DNA from: Ascarosepion bandense
Lineage: Eukaryota; Mollusca; Cephalopoda; Sepiida; Sepiidae
Direction: 5' to 3'
NCBI GenBank assembly: GCA_037127315.1
Contig: JBBBDQ010001270.1
Location: 3,868,501 to 3,932,500 of the forward strand
DNA length: 64,000 bases
Below the pieces are notes generated by a model. It was not told the origin of the DNA. It did no database searches and saw only the letters and a list, made by a program, of their open reading frames with translations. Of this stretch, positions 1 to 9,899 are shown piece after piece; within the stretch, counting starts at the first letter, position 1; every line of letters starts with the position of its first letter. Position numbers and translations under genes: made by a program.

Positions 1-28
1 CACTAAAACACTTTTTATACCTTTTATT

Positions 29-332
29 AAAATCATAGTATTTCCATAGTAAAATCATAGTATTTCCATAGTAAAATCGTCGTATTTCCATAGTAAAATC
101 GTCGTATTTCCATAGTAAAATCATAGTATTTCCATAGTAAAATCGTCGTATTTCCATAGTAAAATCATCGTATTTCCATAGAAAAATCATAGTATTTCCA
201 TAGTACAATCATAGTATTTCCATAGTAAAATCGTCGTATTTCCATAGTAAAATCATAGTATTTCCATAGTAAAATCATCGTATTTTCATAGTAAAATCAT
301 AGTATTTCCATAGTAAAATCATAGTATTTCCA
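29..332. repeat. 22-bp tandem array, about 14 units
   Basis: A 22-bp unit built from 'aaaatcatag' followed by 'tatttccatagt' repeats about 14 times without interruption. Units alternate between three variants, 'catag', 'cgtcg' and 'catcg', just before 'tatttcc'. The variants are interspersed rather than blocked. No reading frame or known satellite is recognised. Confidence 0.95.
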
Positions 333-464
333 CATTGGAAATTTACTAGAAATAAATAAATTCTAGATCGGCTTAATTTTATATTAAGTTGTCCCATCAA
401 TATTAAATTTACAGTTCCTTAATATTGGCCTAATTATATATTCCTTTATTCCACTCTATTCCTA

Positions 465-1135
465 TTAGGTTGTCCCAAAAGTTCGAAAACACTTGCAAAA
501 ACTTGAAGTTTTACTTGCAAAAACAACAAAAATTATTGCTCAAAATAAAGACCATCATTTTCCAAGACTTTCTGCCATCAATCTACAAGCTTTCGAATCT
601 GCTCAAAGTACCATTCAGCCGGCTTCGAATCAAAGAATTCTTGACACGCTTCCTCGACTTCATCAAACGAGTCGAATCGGCGGCCCTTCAGAAAGTGTTG
701 CATTGAGCTGAAAAGGCCGTAATCTGATGGAGCACAGTCAGGACTGTAGGCTGGATGTGGCAGAACCTCAACCCCGTCCAGCTCTTCAAACTTGTCTTTG
801 GTCTTTCTGGCGGTGTGTGGCTTGGCATTGTCCTGCTGCATCAAAGTGCGTTTTCGGTTGGTCAGAGTCGGGTACTTTTGCTTCAACTTTTCGTAGACCC
901 GCTTAAGTTGCTGACAGTAAAGTTCGGCACTAATGGCACGACCATTTGGAACCAACTCAAAATGCACGATTCATTCAAAGTTCCACTAAACGCACAACAT
1001 GACTTTCTAGCCGAATTGATCTTATTTTGAAACCGACGGTGTCTCTTGCCCTTTCTTAACCCATCGCTTGTCTCGATTGTGCTGGACCAGATAGACCCAT
1101 TTTGCAAGTGTTTACGAACTTTTGAGACAACCTAA
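465..1135 (-). mobile_element. Internally deleted mariner (DD34D-type) with both inverted ends
   Basis: Near-identical terminal inverted repeats begin 'ttaggttgtcccaaaagttc' on the left and end in its complement on the right. Both ends abut TA dinucleotides (463-464 and 1136-1137), the expected mariner target duplication. The interior encodes, on the minus strand, only the C-terminal half of a mariner transposase. At about 671 bp it is half the length of a full mariner (about 1.3 kb), so it is a non-autonomous deletion derivative. Confidence 0.92.
578..1095 (-). pseudogene. Mariner transposase, C-terminal fragment
   Basis: The longest open stretch is 129 codons (967 to 578). It carries the second catalytic aspartate in 'QQDNAKPHTA' and the third in 'HPAYSPDCAPSDYGLF', then the usual C-terminal 'GRRFDSFDEVEEACQEFF'. 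Upstream, at about 1095-1060, another frame reads 'KWVYLVQHNRDKRW', which normally follows the first catalytic motif TGDE. The helix-turn-helix region and the first aspartate are absent because the deletion joins the terminal repeat directly to this point. A frameshift separates the two parts. It cannot make active transposase. Confidence 0.9.
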
Positions 1136-1146
1136 TACTATTAATT

Positions 1147-1531
1147 AAGAATTGATAGAAATGCTCAGCAACCTCAACATATTTGGCAAAGACATCATAG
1201 AAATCAAGAACCTCTACTGGCAGCAAACTGCCTGCATACGGATAAGAAACGAATTCTACAGATATACAAAGATGGAAAGAGGCGTAAGACAAGGATGTGT
1301 CTTTTCACCGGATCTATTCAACTTGTACAGCAAGAATATTCTGAGGACCCTAGAAGTTATGCCAGGGTTCATCATTGACGGTCACAATCTGAGCAACATA
1401 AAATATGCAGATGATACAATGCTGATATCTGACACGGAAAAAGAAACTACAAAGCCTCTTAAAAAAGGTAAATGAAGAAAGGGCTACAAATAAACTACGA
1501 GAAAACCGAAGCTATGGTCATCAGCAAACGT
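1147..1531 (+). pseudogene. RTE-type LINE reverse transcriptase fragment (5' portion)
   Basis: The frame opening at 1152 reads through reverse transcriptase motifs: 'NLYWQQTACIRIRNEF', then 'MERGVRQGCVFSPDLFNLY' and the catalytic 'KYADDTMLI'. This series is typical of RTE/BovB-like LINEs. The frame breaks after 'ETTKPLKKGK'; a shifted frame continues through 'YEKTEAMVISK' to the SINE-B insertion at 1532. The same LINE resumes at 1830. The endonuclease domain and N-terminal RT are missing, and the copy starts just after the mariner at 1135. Confidence 0.88.
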
Positions 1532-1820
1532 CAGTCAGTCATTTAAGTGCCATACGTGATACACACTTGAGCGATCATGTTTCGAAAGTGACATGACTGA
1601 CTGGGCAGAAGATTATCCCGCAGTAGGTTGCCATTGATTTCTGCGGTAGACTGGTTGCCATCAAAGTATATAGAACCCAATCTGTCCTATTATTTAACCA
1701 ATAACTTGAACGAATAGGCGGATTAATACCTTTCCCAAGGGTATTTGCGCGTAAGTGAATGCAATGAATTGGGCTGGAATTCGAACTCGGCTCCCCGATT
1801 TCTCTTCGGAGCCGATACGT
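1532..1820 (-). mobile_element. SINE-B (tRNA-derived) inserted in RTE LINE, with 9-bp TSD
   Basis: This dispersed family reads on the minus strand. It has a B-box-like 'gagttcgaattcc', a body including 'cacttacgcgcaaatac', and a 3' part with a short hairpin of the form CATGTC...GACATG before the 'gactgactga' tail. The nine bases 'agcaaacgt' occur at 1523-1531 and again at 1821-1829, flanking the element. The A-box end is truncated here. Other copies in the window start with an A-box-like 'gtggtgcagtgg'. Confidence 0.85.
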
Positions 1821-1829
1821 AGCAAACGT

Positions 1830-2472
1830 AGGAGCACAAAATGCCAATTACAAGTTGGAGATACTAAAATCAAGTAATTACAAATATTTAAGTAGTTGGG
1901 AATTGTACTAACGGAAAACGGAAAGTGCGACACAGAGATCCGAAGGCGAATTGGAATGGACAAGGACGCATGCCAGAAGCTGAGCAAAGTATTAAGAAAC
2001 AGGAAAATTTCGCAAGAAACTAAGAAGAGAGTTCTGGATTGCTGTGTGATGTCAGTTCTTCAATATGGCAATGATTGCTGGACAATATCATCAAAGATGA
2101 AGGAAAAACTTTAAACAACTGAAATGTGGTCCTACAGAAGGATGCTGCGAATATCATGGGTCGAGCATGTTAGCAATATTGAGCTTTTAGAAACGATGGA
2201 AACGAAAAGGAAATTAATACCGAGCATCAGTTTTGAAGTTCTTGAGACATATAATGAAGAAGGAAGGCTTGGAGAATCTGATACTCATAAGTCAGATCGA
2301 GGGAAAGAGAGAGACGGGAAAGCAGTGAATAAATTATTTGAACGGGCCCGAGCGGGGTTTAGGTGGGGTAACAAGAGAAAGCGTGCTAACAGATAACAGG
2401 AATAGGGAGACGTGGAAAACCAGGATCGCCTACCTTCTGATGGTGCATAACATATAGAAGAAGAAAAACTAG
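1830..2472 (+). pseudogene. RTE-type LINE, C-terminal and 3' end
   Basis: This continues the LINE interrupted at 1531. Frames spell 'TKKRVLDCCVMSVLQYGNDC' and 'TISSKMKEKL', then 'YRRMLRISWVEHVSN' and 'FLRHIMKKEGLENL', the region downstream of RT in RTE/BovB-like elements. The 3' end reads 'REWK.RIAYLLMVHNI', the degraded form of the family terminus that ends in 'catagaagaagaa'. Several frameshifts and stops make it a pseudogene. Removing one copy of the 9-bp duplication and the SINE restores 'MVISKRRSTKCQL' across the junction. Confidence 0.85.
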
Positions 2473-2626
2473 TATTATGCTGTAACTGTAGACGACCAAT
2501 GCCGCCGAAAATACACGCTGATACACATGAATATTGACAATAACAAAGATATTTAAAAAATTCATATTTCCTTCTTATGCATTTAATTTCTTCTAATATT
2601 TTATTAGTTTTGTGGTCCGCTTTCTC

Positions 2627-2632
<6 letters not shown>

Positions 2633-2674
<42 letters not shown>
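2633..2674. repeat. (TA)n microsatellite
   Basis: About 20 TA units without interruption. The preceding 150 bases are AT-rich and hold no recognisable feature. Confidence 0.98.
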
Positions 2675-2676
<2 letters not shown>

Positions 2677-2798
2677 CTACGTAAAGTAGAATAAATATTT
2701 TACATACAGAAATCATTGTTAAATTATTTCCAAATTTCTATAATTGATAAAACATAAATCAAAGATCACAATTTATACGCACACATTATATATATATA

Positions 2799-2942
2799 TA
2801 TAGTATGTCAGAATATTCCGAAATTACATTCGTTGAATGGCCATTTCAGCAAGAACATTATCGCTTCATCAGAAACGAATTTTCTCGCCGAAATGGGCCA
2901 TTCAACGAATATCAATTTGCTAATTTTTTGACATACTATATA
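2799..2942. mobile_element. Foldback element, about 144 bp
   Basis: The ends 'tatagtatgtca' and 'tgacatactata' are complementary. The inner arms match around 'attcgttgaatgg', leaving a loop with 'ttatcgcttcatcagaaacg'. The arms have small bulges. The element sits within TA-rich flanks, consistent with a TA-targeting MITE. It is too short to code for anything. A structured RNA precursor is an alternative. Confidence 0.7.
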
Positions 2943-3073
2943 TATTTGGCTCTATAAATAGATAATACTATTTACATTGAGCCCTCTACCTTGATCAATT
3001 TTATTATTAATAAAATCAATATTAATAGGTTCTGTGTTTTGGGATTTTACCTATTTGCGCATCCTTTATGGAT

Positions 3074-3104
<31 letters not shown>

Positions 3105-3105
3105 T
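2943..3105 (+). repeat. Dispersed repeat D, with (TA)n tail
   Basis: The stretch 'gagccctctaccttgatcaa', then 'attaataaaatcaatattaa' and 'taggttctgtg', recurs inverted at 55590-55735 with about 75% identity by eye. It ends in (TA)n at 3074-3102. The family is not recognised. Confidence 0.6.
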
Positions 3106-3264
3106 GAGATAGTATTTTCACTATTTATAACATTTAGACTATTGTCCTCATCTTGCCTTCATCTCTGTTGCCATTTGTACAACCTTTCGACCGTTTTATG
3201 CTCCGGACTACTACAGCTGCTATGAATTTTGAACCGATCCTTTTATTACAATCACTGGGGTATA

Positions 3265-3545
3265 TATCTTAAATTTATTCAATAACATCACCATTGGCTT
3301 CAACCACATCCTGCAGACAACCTCGGAATCTCCTGCACCTCTTCTGGGTGGTCTTCTTGTTTAAGTTGGTTAGTGCTGCCATAATCCTTGTCCTTCAGTT
3401 CATTTTGGTGTTACAAGGAGTTTTGTTAATCGCGCGCTCAACCGCGCCTAACACATAATAATCAAGGGGTTTGCATACTGGGAAGTTGCCAGTTATAAGA
3501 GGTGATGTGGGGCGTGGAAGTCGCATGTAGATGTCGATGTTCCAA
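3265..3545 (-). pseudogene. DD37D-type mariner transposase, 3' fragment
   Basis: Minus-strand translation gives 'KPLDYYVLGAVERAINKTPC' and 'NTKMNELK', matching the end of the transposase family whose canonical motif is 'WPPNSPDxNPLDYYVWG'. Related copies lie at 9900-10659, 16125-16350, 17160-17740 and 61406-62245. Only the last third is present, and frameshifts follow. No terminal inverted repeat could be placed. Confidence 0.72.
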
Positions 3546-3737
3546 ATGGAGAGAATATTAATCTTGTTTGAGTTTCTGTGTTTAATAAAAGTCTCATTAA
3601 TCATCTCAAGGAACTTTATTAAATTCATGCTTGCATTTGATGGTCGATTTCGAATTTTATCGGGAATACACACATTTCTTTTGGCAATAAGTTTTATCTT
3701 TCAGAGATTCAAAACCAGACCACGCCCTCTGGAAATA

Positions 3738-3762
3738 AATAATCTATCTATCTCAGTCTGTT

Positions 3763-3817
<55 letters not shown>

Positions 3818-3945
3818 CTGTTCATATCTACCCTCCCACGTCAGTCTGTTTATAACTATCAATCTATCTTTATGTCTGTATATTTATCAATCTCAGTCAT
3901 TTCAATATCCATCTATATTCACTCAATTATACCAATAATAAATAT
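3738..3945 (+). repeat. (ATCT)n array with decayed flank
   Basis: Pure ATCT runs over 3765-3817 and decays into imperfect 'tcaatctatctttatg' text. It contains 'tctgttcatatctac', the spacer word that recurs in every other ATCT array in the window. Confidence 0.95.
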
Positions 3946-4129
3946 ACATTCATCACTCACTCTGTGCTATTTTATAATTATATACAGACCATTGTGTTTA
4001 ATACTATCAGGGTGGTTCGTCATTGTCGAAATAAAACAGCAGCTTCTCAGATCTTCCTTGTTGCCTTTGTTCTCTTTCTCTTTTCAGATTGAAAGAAAAT
4101 AATTAAGATTTTGATATGTTCAACATAAT

Positions 4130-5300
4130 ATAGCGAAGTTATGCCTTGGTCAATGGATTAGAAAACTTTTTGTGTGGTGACATATTGCTAAACAATGTCC
4201 TTCAAAACTGTTCAAGATAGATACAGAGGCAAGTTCAATTTTCAAACAGGAGTAAGGTTTTCAAGTTGGTCAAGAACTTTGAAGCTCGTCGCATTTGTGA
4301 AAATAGTGAGGAAACGGGTTCCTCACCATCTCGGCCTCCAATAACAATCCGAAAACCCAAGAATGTCACCAGGGTTCAAGAGTCAATCGGCTAGAGTCCG
4401 TCTTGATCTTTGCAAAGAAACAGTCAAAAATTTGCAATCCCAATATTCTGATAATAAAGTACATTCTGATGATAAAAGTACATTCTGATGATAAAAGTAC
4501 ATTCTGATAAAGGATCTCAAAGTTTATTCCTACTAGATTCGAATCTAGCACCAATTAAAAGATGTCAATATGGAAAAAAGGATTATCCATGTTCCAGTGT
4601 CTTTGGCAAAAAATCGACGATGACGAGGAATTCTTGAATGGTCTTGTTTACAAATGAAGCCGACTTCCTATTTAAATGACCATTTTAACTCCAAAGACTT
4701 GTTGTTTTGGGGAAGCGAGAACCTTCTCAGAGTCGTTGGACGCCCCTGCATTAAAAAGAATGTACGGTATGGGTCGCCATCTCGAAGCATAACACCATTG
4801 GACAATTTTTCTCTGAAGATGATCGGGGTAACGGAGTGACAGTGACAAAATAGCGTAACATTTCAGTGCTTGAACAGTTCTGGGAAAATCTCTAAGAGGC
4901 ATGAGAACATTGTGAAGGAGAAGCAGTGGTTCCATCAGGATGGTGCTACTCCTCATATTGCTCATTTTAACATGGCATCATTCTGTGAAAAGTTTAGGGG
5001 GCGTCTCATCAGCCGTAAAGCAGAGGAGGAATAGGCACCACACAAGTCCGACCTAAATCCTCCACTCCAGATTTCTTCTTCGGTGGGATGCGGGGCATGT
5101 CAAGAACAATATCTAGCAGGTCATCCCTTGCACCACTGCCGCATTGAAGGTAGCCACCACTTAGGGATTCAAGTGATCACCCTAGCGTAATGTACACGTG
5201 GCATCAACAACATTTCACATGGTTTTCAACTGAACGGTGGGGGGGGGGACATCTGCATAATGTATTCGAGGAAATTCTCTTGACATTATTGGTTCATGTT
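4130..5300 (+). pseudogene. DD41D-like mariner transposase relic
   Basis: Broken frames in order: an N-terminal helix-turn-helix-like 'TGVRFSSWSRTLKLVAFV'; 'TNEADF' then 'FNSKDLLFWGSENL' around the first catalytic region (about 4650-4710); 'EQFWENL'; 'KQWFHQDGATPHIAHF' at about 4920 with the second aspartate; and 'KSDLNPP' followed by a frameshifted 'DFFFGG' near 5085. Counting through, the second and third aspartates lie about 41 residues apart, as in DD41D elements. Many stops and shifts are present, so it is long dead. 'GHL' near the 3' end fits the usual C-terminus. Confidence 0.75.
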
Positions 5301-5427
5301 TGAGACTTAATGGTTTCAGATCGTAAAATTTGATACTTTTGCCTTTCAATAAATGTAATTTGAATTAGTCTATCACTTTTGGTGCTTTATTTGTGTCAGG
5401 TCATTTTGTTCCAAAAATTGCGAATCA

Positions 5428-5437
5428 GCCATCTGTC

Positions 5438-5482
<45 letters not shown>

Positions 5483-5483
5483 G

Positions 5484-5520
<37 letters not shown>
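5428..5520 (+). repeat. Compound (TGTC)n-(TC)n-(TA)n microsatellite
   Basis: Three successive simple motifs merge without spacers and end exactly at the MITE boundary. A similar compound array occurs at 41211-41275. Confidence 0.97.
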
Positions 5521-5521
<1 letters not shown>

Positions 5522-5896
5522 CTACCGGCCATAAATATTAGGCCATCCCAGGTTTTGAAAAGAAATTATGTATTTCATACTATTTTTAAGTGGATAATTC
5601 TAAATAAAATGGTTTATTTGTTATTGTTACTTTGCAAAATTTTGCAAGGCAAGGAAGCAAACATGAACTCGTCCGAATCACCTTGGATTTTCTTCATTCT
5701 TTCATTGATGAAACTGCAATATAGGTAATTATAAAATATTTATAAATTCATTGATGCACATGTTATTTTGTATTATTAACAGAAGAACCATTCTATTTTC
5801 ATTTACACTTATTACCTTGCCAATAAATACTAAAAAATAGTATGAAATGGATAATTTTTTAAAACAGTGATGTGGCCTAATAATTATGGCCGGTAG
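5522..5896. mobile_element. Tc1-type MITE, 375 bp
   Basis: Terminal inverted repeats read 'ctaccggccataa' on the left and 'ttatggccggtag' on the right, with a second matching block 'ttaggcca...' / 'tggcctaataa' inside. TA precedes the left end. The centre contains a purine-rich stretch but no transposase. The same ends flank elements at 25998-26391 and 33493-33879. The 33-kb copy has the same interior in the opposite orientation. Confidence 0.85.
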
Positions 5897-5897
5897 A

Positions 5898-5969
<72 letters not shown>

Positions 5970-5982
5970 AGAGCCGACTAAC

Positions 5983-6041
<59 letters not shown>

Positions 6042-6052
6042 TGAACAGACTG

Positions 6053-6088
<36 letters not shown>

Positions 6089-6103
6089 GAACAGACTAGA
6101 TAT

Positions 6104-6147
<44 letters not shown>

Positions 6148-6158
6148 TGAACAGACTG

Positions 6159-6199
<41 letters not shown>

Positions 6200-6210
6200 T
6201 GAACAGACTG

Positions 6211-6255
<45 letters not shown>

Positions 6256-6266
6256 TGAACAGACTG

Positions 6267-6326
<60 letters not shown>
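5898..6326. repeat. (GATA)n higher-order array
   Basis: About 430 bp of GATA is broken by spacers of the form 'gatatgaacagactgaga' five times. The complement of this spacer, 'cagtctgttcatatc', is the same word that punctuates the ATCT arrays elsewhere. A short TGTC/TATC run follows at 6376-6432. Confidence 0.95.
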
Positions 6327-6392
6327 TATGTATGTATGTATATTAGATATATATGGTGTCTGTATTAAGGTTCTGCCTATCTATCTATCCAT

Positions 6393-6426
<34 letters not shown>

Positions 6427-6489
6427 TTCTATAGATCCCGTTGACTTCTAATTGAGTAAGATACACATTGCGGTCAACCTGCAGTATAT

Positions 6490-7290
6490 AGTAAGGCTTC
6501 AGTGAATGATATTCCCAATGTCAGCAGTTTCCAACATGTTATTTATACGGATGACATTAACATTTATTCGTGTCTCAATTTCAAATCCAACTGACAAAGT
6601 AAACCTGGCAGATATTCTTGAAAATGACCACAAATCAGCGTTTAACCGGGACAAGAAATGGCTTGTAAATTCTAACGTCTCACAACGGATCTGCTTTTAT
6701 TTAACCAGAATAGACAACCTTTCTACCAGCGTGGTTGGCGCGAGACTTCAAGAGAACACCACACGTTTTCTGTTAACAAGAAGAGGAGGGCCTACATAAA
6801 ATTCATAGCTGCATCTACCGCAATAAAATTTGGTTCCTGTATATTGCCAGAAGATTCTTTCTTGCCAGAATCTCTCTTGCAAATTTACAAATCTATCATT
6901 CTTCCGTACATTGAATACTATTGCCATATCTGGTGTGGTGCTCCTGCTATGTACATCCGGGAATTTGTTGACGAAATCAAAACAAGGTTCTGTCATGTAA
7001 TCGAACATGACCAGCAATCTCGTCATCAGTTGCTTTCTCACCCTAATGACATGTCTTCCTTCCGCATTTTCTACAAATATTCCCAAGGCAACTGATTTGA
7101 CGAGTTTTTTCCATGGTTCCCGAACAGCATAAATTTAAGTGTGCAAATAAATAGGCATCTACTGCTCACCTGTAGACATTTGAAATAGCGAAATGTAACT
7201 GTTACTTCTATTCTAACAGTTTCTTTTCTCGCACTTCCTGCACGTGTAACATCTTTCCGTTACTTGCTTCCTTGATGACTACAATCTTTA
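6490..7290 (+). pseudogene. CR1/jockey-like LINE RT fragment
   Basis: A frame near 6540 reads 'VIYTDDINIYSCLNFKSN', containing a YTDD form of the reverse-transcriptase catalytic box. 'DKKWLVNSNVSQ' follows at about 6655. Later, 'FLPESLLQIYKSIILPYIEY' and 'YCHIWCGAPA' (about 6860-6960) match the conserved post-RT segment 'IYKSTIRPCIEYCCHIWSGAP' seen in other copies here. Its 3' section (7190-7260) resembles 28640-28760. Stops and frameshifts are frequent. Confidence 0.8.
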
Positions 7291-7314
7291 ACCAAAAGAT
7301 CATCAGATAGATGA

Positions 7315-7410
7315 GATTCTTTTTAATGTCGAAACGAAATGTACAATTTTGTAGTAGTTTGTAGATGTTCTAAAGTATAATAATAAATATTCATTGGTCT
7401 ATTTTTATAG
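7315..7410 (-). repeat. Dispersed repeat C (short form)
   Basis: 'aatgtcgaaacgaaatgtac' and 'gatgttctaaagtataataa' match, in reverse, the start of repeat C at 20385, 34214 and 41262. Those copies begin 'ttttagaacatgtaca' and continue to a 'gaaacattg...catcagg' module. 'gagcactgttttaaa' follows here, as at 34858. Confidence 0.65.
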
Positions 7411-7461
7411 TGAGCACTGTTTTAAACGTTGCAATTATTTTCTTCTTACCTTATTCATTTG

Positions 7462-7528
7462 TGTATATATATATATATATATATACAAATATATATATAT
7501 ATACATATATATGTATATATATATATAT
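7462..7528. repeat. (TA)n with variants
   Basis: A run of TA with occasional CATA and GTATA interruptions. Open frames across it consist only of I/Y repeats and are not genes. Confidence 0.97.
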
Positions 7529-7649
7529 AGTTGTTGGTGTTAGTATACATCAGCACCTCTATTCAATTACGCATCCCTTTTTAAAGCCTATGCCGCTAGT
7601 TCTGAACAAACAACGAGAAGCACGCACATATAAATAATATAATCTTAAA

Positions 7650-8945
7650 TTTTTAGAAGAAAAAAGAAACAGAAAAAATGTACAAGTTATAGTAGTAGTA
7701 GAAAAAGAAGCAAGAATTAGAAAAAGCAGAAGAAGAAGAAGAATTGGAAAATGAAGGAAAAATGCCAGAAAAAAAAATAATAAGAAAATTTAAGTTATAA
7801 TAGTAGTAGTGTAAGAAGAAGAAGATGATGAAGAAGAAAAGATGAAGAAGAAGAAGATTTAGAATAAAAAGAAAAAGAATCAGAAAAAAGAATACGAAAA
7901 TGTACATGTTCTAGTAGTAATAGTGGCAGAAGAAGAAGAAGAAGAAGAAGAAGATATAGAAAAAGAAGGATTAGTAAAAGAAGAAAAAAATCTTAAGAAA
8001 AGAGAAGAAAATGTACAAGTTATAGTAGTTGTAGTGGTAGAAGAAAAAGAAGAATTGGAAAAAGAAGAAAAAGAATCAGAAGAAAAAAAGAATAAGAAAA
8101 TGTACAAATTATACTAGTAGCAGTGGTTGAAGAAGAAGAAGAAGAAGAAGAAGAAGAAGAAAAAAGAAGAAGAAAAAAAGAAGAAGAATATTGAGAAAAA
8201 GAAGAATTAGAAAAAGACGAAAAAGTCAGAAAAAAATATAAGTAAATATACAAGTTAAAGCAGTAGTATTAGAAGAAGAAAAAGAAGAAGAAGAAGAAGA
8301 ATTGAAAAACGAAGAAGAAAAAGAAGAAGAAGAATATTGAGAAAAAGAAGAATTAGAAAAAGATGAAAAAATCAGAAGAAAAAATAAGTGAATATACAAG
8401 TTAAAGCAGTAGTATTAGAAGAAAAAGAAAAAGAAAAAGAAGAAGAAGAAGAATTATAAAATAAAGAAAAAAGAATCAGAAGAAAAAAAGAAGAAAAAGC
8501 AGAAGAAAATGTACAAGTTATAGTAGCAGTTGTAAAAGAAGATAAAATGAAGAAGAAGAATAAGGTGGAACAAGTAATAGAAAAAGTATAAAATGTTACA
8601 GAAGAAGAAGAAGAAGAAGAAGAAGAAAAGGCCTATAGTAGATGTAGTAGAAGAAAAAGAAAAAAATGATGATAAAATGACGTAGAAGAAACTGAATAAT
8701 AACGGGAAGAAGAAAAAGAATAAAGAGAAGAGGAATAAGAAGAAATAAGAGAAGTAAAGGCAGAAAGAAAATAAGGAGAAAAAGAAAAAGATGAAGTAAA
8801 AGAAAAACACGTAAAAGAAATGACGATAAAGAAGAAAAAAGCAAAAAGAAGAAAAAATTATAAAAAGCTGATGAAAAAGAAACGTAATATTAATAAGAAG
8901 AAGAAAAAAAGAAAAAAGAGGAAGAAGAGGAAATAAATAATGAAA
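7650..8945 (+). repeat. GAA-rich minisatellite with a recurring 'tag' motif
   Basis: About 1.3 kb of almost pure purine strand (GAA, GAAA, GAAAAA) is interrupted by the motif 'tgtacaagttatagtagtag' or close variants. It occurs near 7679, 7783, 7901, 8010, 8101, 8247, 8393 and 8510, so the unit is about 90-146 bp. The blocks around 8247 and 8393 are near-exact 146-bp duplicates. Open frames rich in E/K or S/F are artefacts of composition. Confidence 0.9.
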
Positions 8946-9739
8946 TATTTCTTAATAGAATGCTAAAATATTAAAACACAATCAGCAGATACTTCACAAG
9001 AGAGAACCGAATTCCGAAAACTAGAAAGGCGAATGATCTCACAAAAGCCGAAAACATGGAAAAAATGCAAGCAAGAAAATATGAATAGGAAAAAATGTAT
9101 TGCAAACCAAACAATTTTTTTTCTGAATATTACACAAAACATATGTATAATGTTGCATCGAACAATAGATACATATTCCCCAGCCGAACGAATGTCGAAA
9201 TGAATAGATCGATAAAAAACAAAACAAAAAAAAAACAATGCGAAATTCGTATTTAGTAAACATTCGATTTAACGGACTTATAGAACGGGGAGCATTAAGC
9301 CTGAATATCACATTAGGACAAAATTTTGTTGCCATATTTTAAATCTAAAAAAAATGGTTTGACTCTAATTTACAATAATGTAACATTAAAAAAGATATTT
9401 TTAAGCTACTAATAATACGTTGGCGGCCAACCAAAAATTCTTATAGGGTCATGTGATCTCTCGATATTTATTAATCAAAAAATATGTAAAGAATATGTTA
9501 GACAGAAAAAATTTTAGCGCCAAAATGACTGATATTTTTTTCAGAACTCCGAAGCCATGTTGCCAACTAGTTGTGACGATTACGTTCTTGTGTGCATAAT
9601 ATTCCTTTTCGGATTTTCGAAATAATCTAGTTATTTTAATCAATTCACTCTATGCAAAGTGATAGTCACAGAATGATGTCTCTATAATACAGTGGTTACT
9701 AACACCTGAACAGAAAATGGTTCAGAGAGAGACAACAGA
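8946..9739. other. AT-rich stretch, nothing recognised
   Basis: The DNA is AT-rich with short A and T runs. No reading frame shows motif content, and no repeat shared with the rest of the window was seen. Confidence 0.5.
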
Positions 9740-9845
9740 ATCGCTTGCCGCGACGTCTCTAGTTTAGAGCTACAAACGATAGAGACATGTGGGAGGTCAT
9801 GATCGCCTACGTCTTGAAGGGACACAGCACATAGAAGAAGAAAAA
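9740..9845 (+). mobile_element. RTE LINE, 3'-end fragment
   Basis: This carries the terminal segment only: 'catgatcgcctacgtcttga' followed by 'agggacacagcacatag' and the tail 'aagaagaaa'. The coding remnant reads 'RDMWEVMIAYVLKGHST', then stop. The same terminus recurs at 2440, 15580 (minus), 22940, 24870 (minus) and 47940. This is extreme 5' truncation, typical of target-primed reverse transcription. Confidence 0.85.
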
Positions 9846-9899
9846 TCAAACGAAAGATACAGAATCTAAACTTTTGTTTAAGTTGAGCCTATCTCTAAC

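Noticed and set aside
1..332. CRISPR or origin iteron array
   Set aside because: The 22-bp units are contiguous without spacers and no replication gene is nearby.
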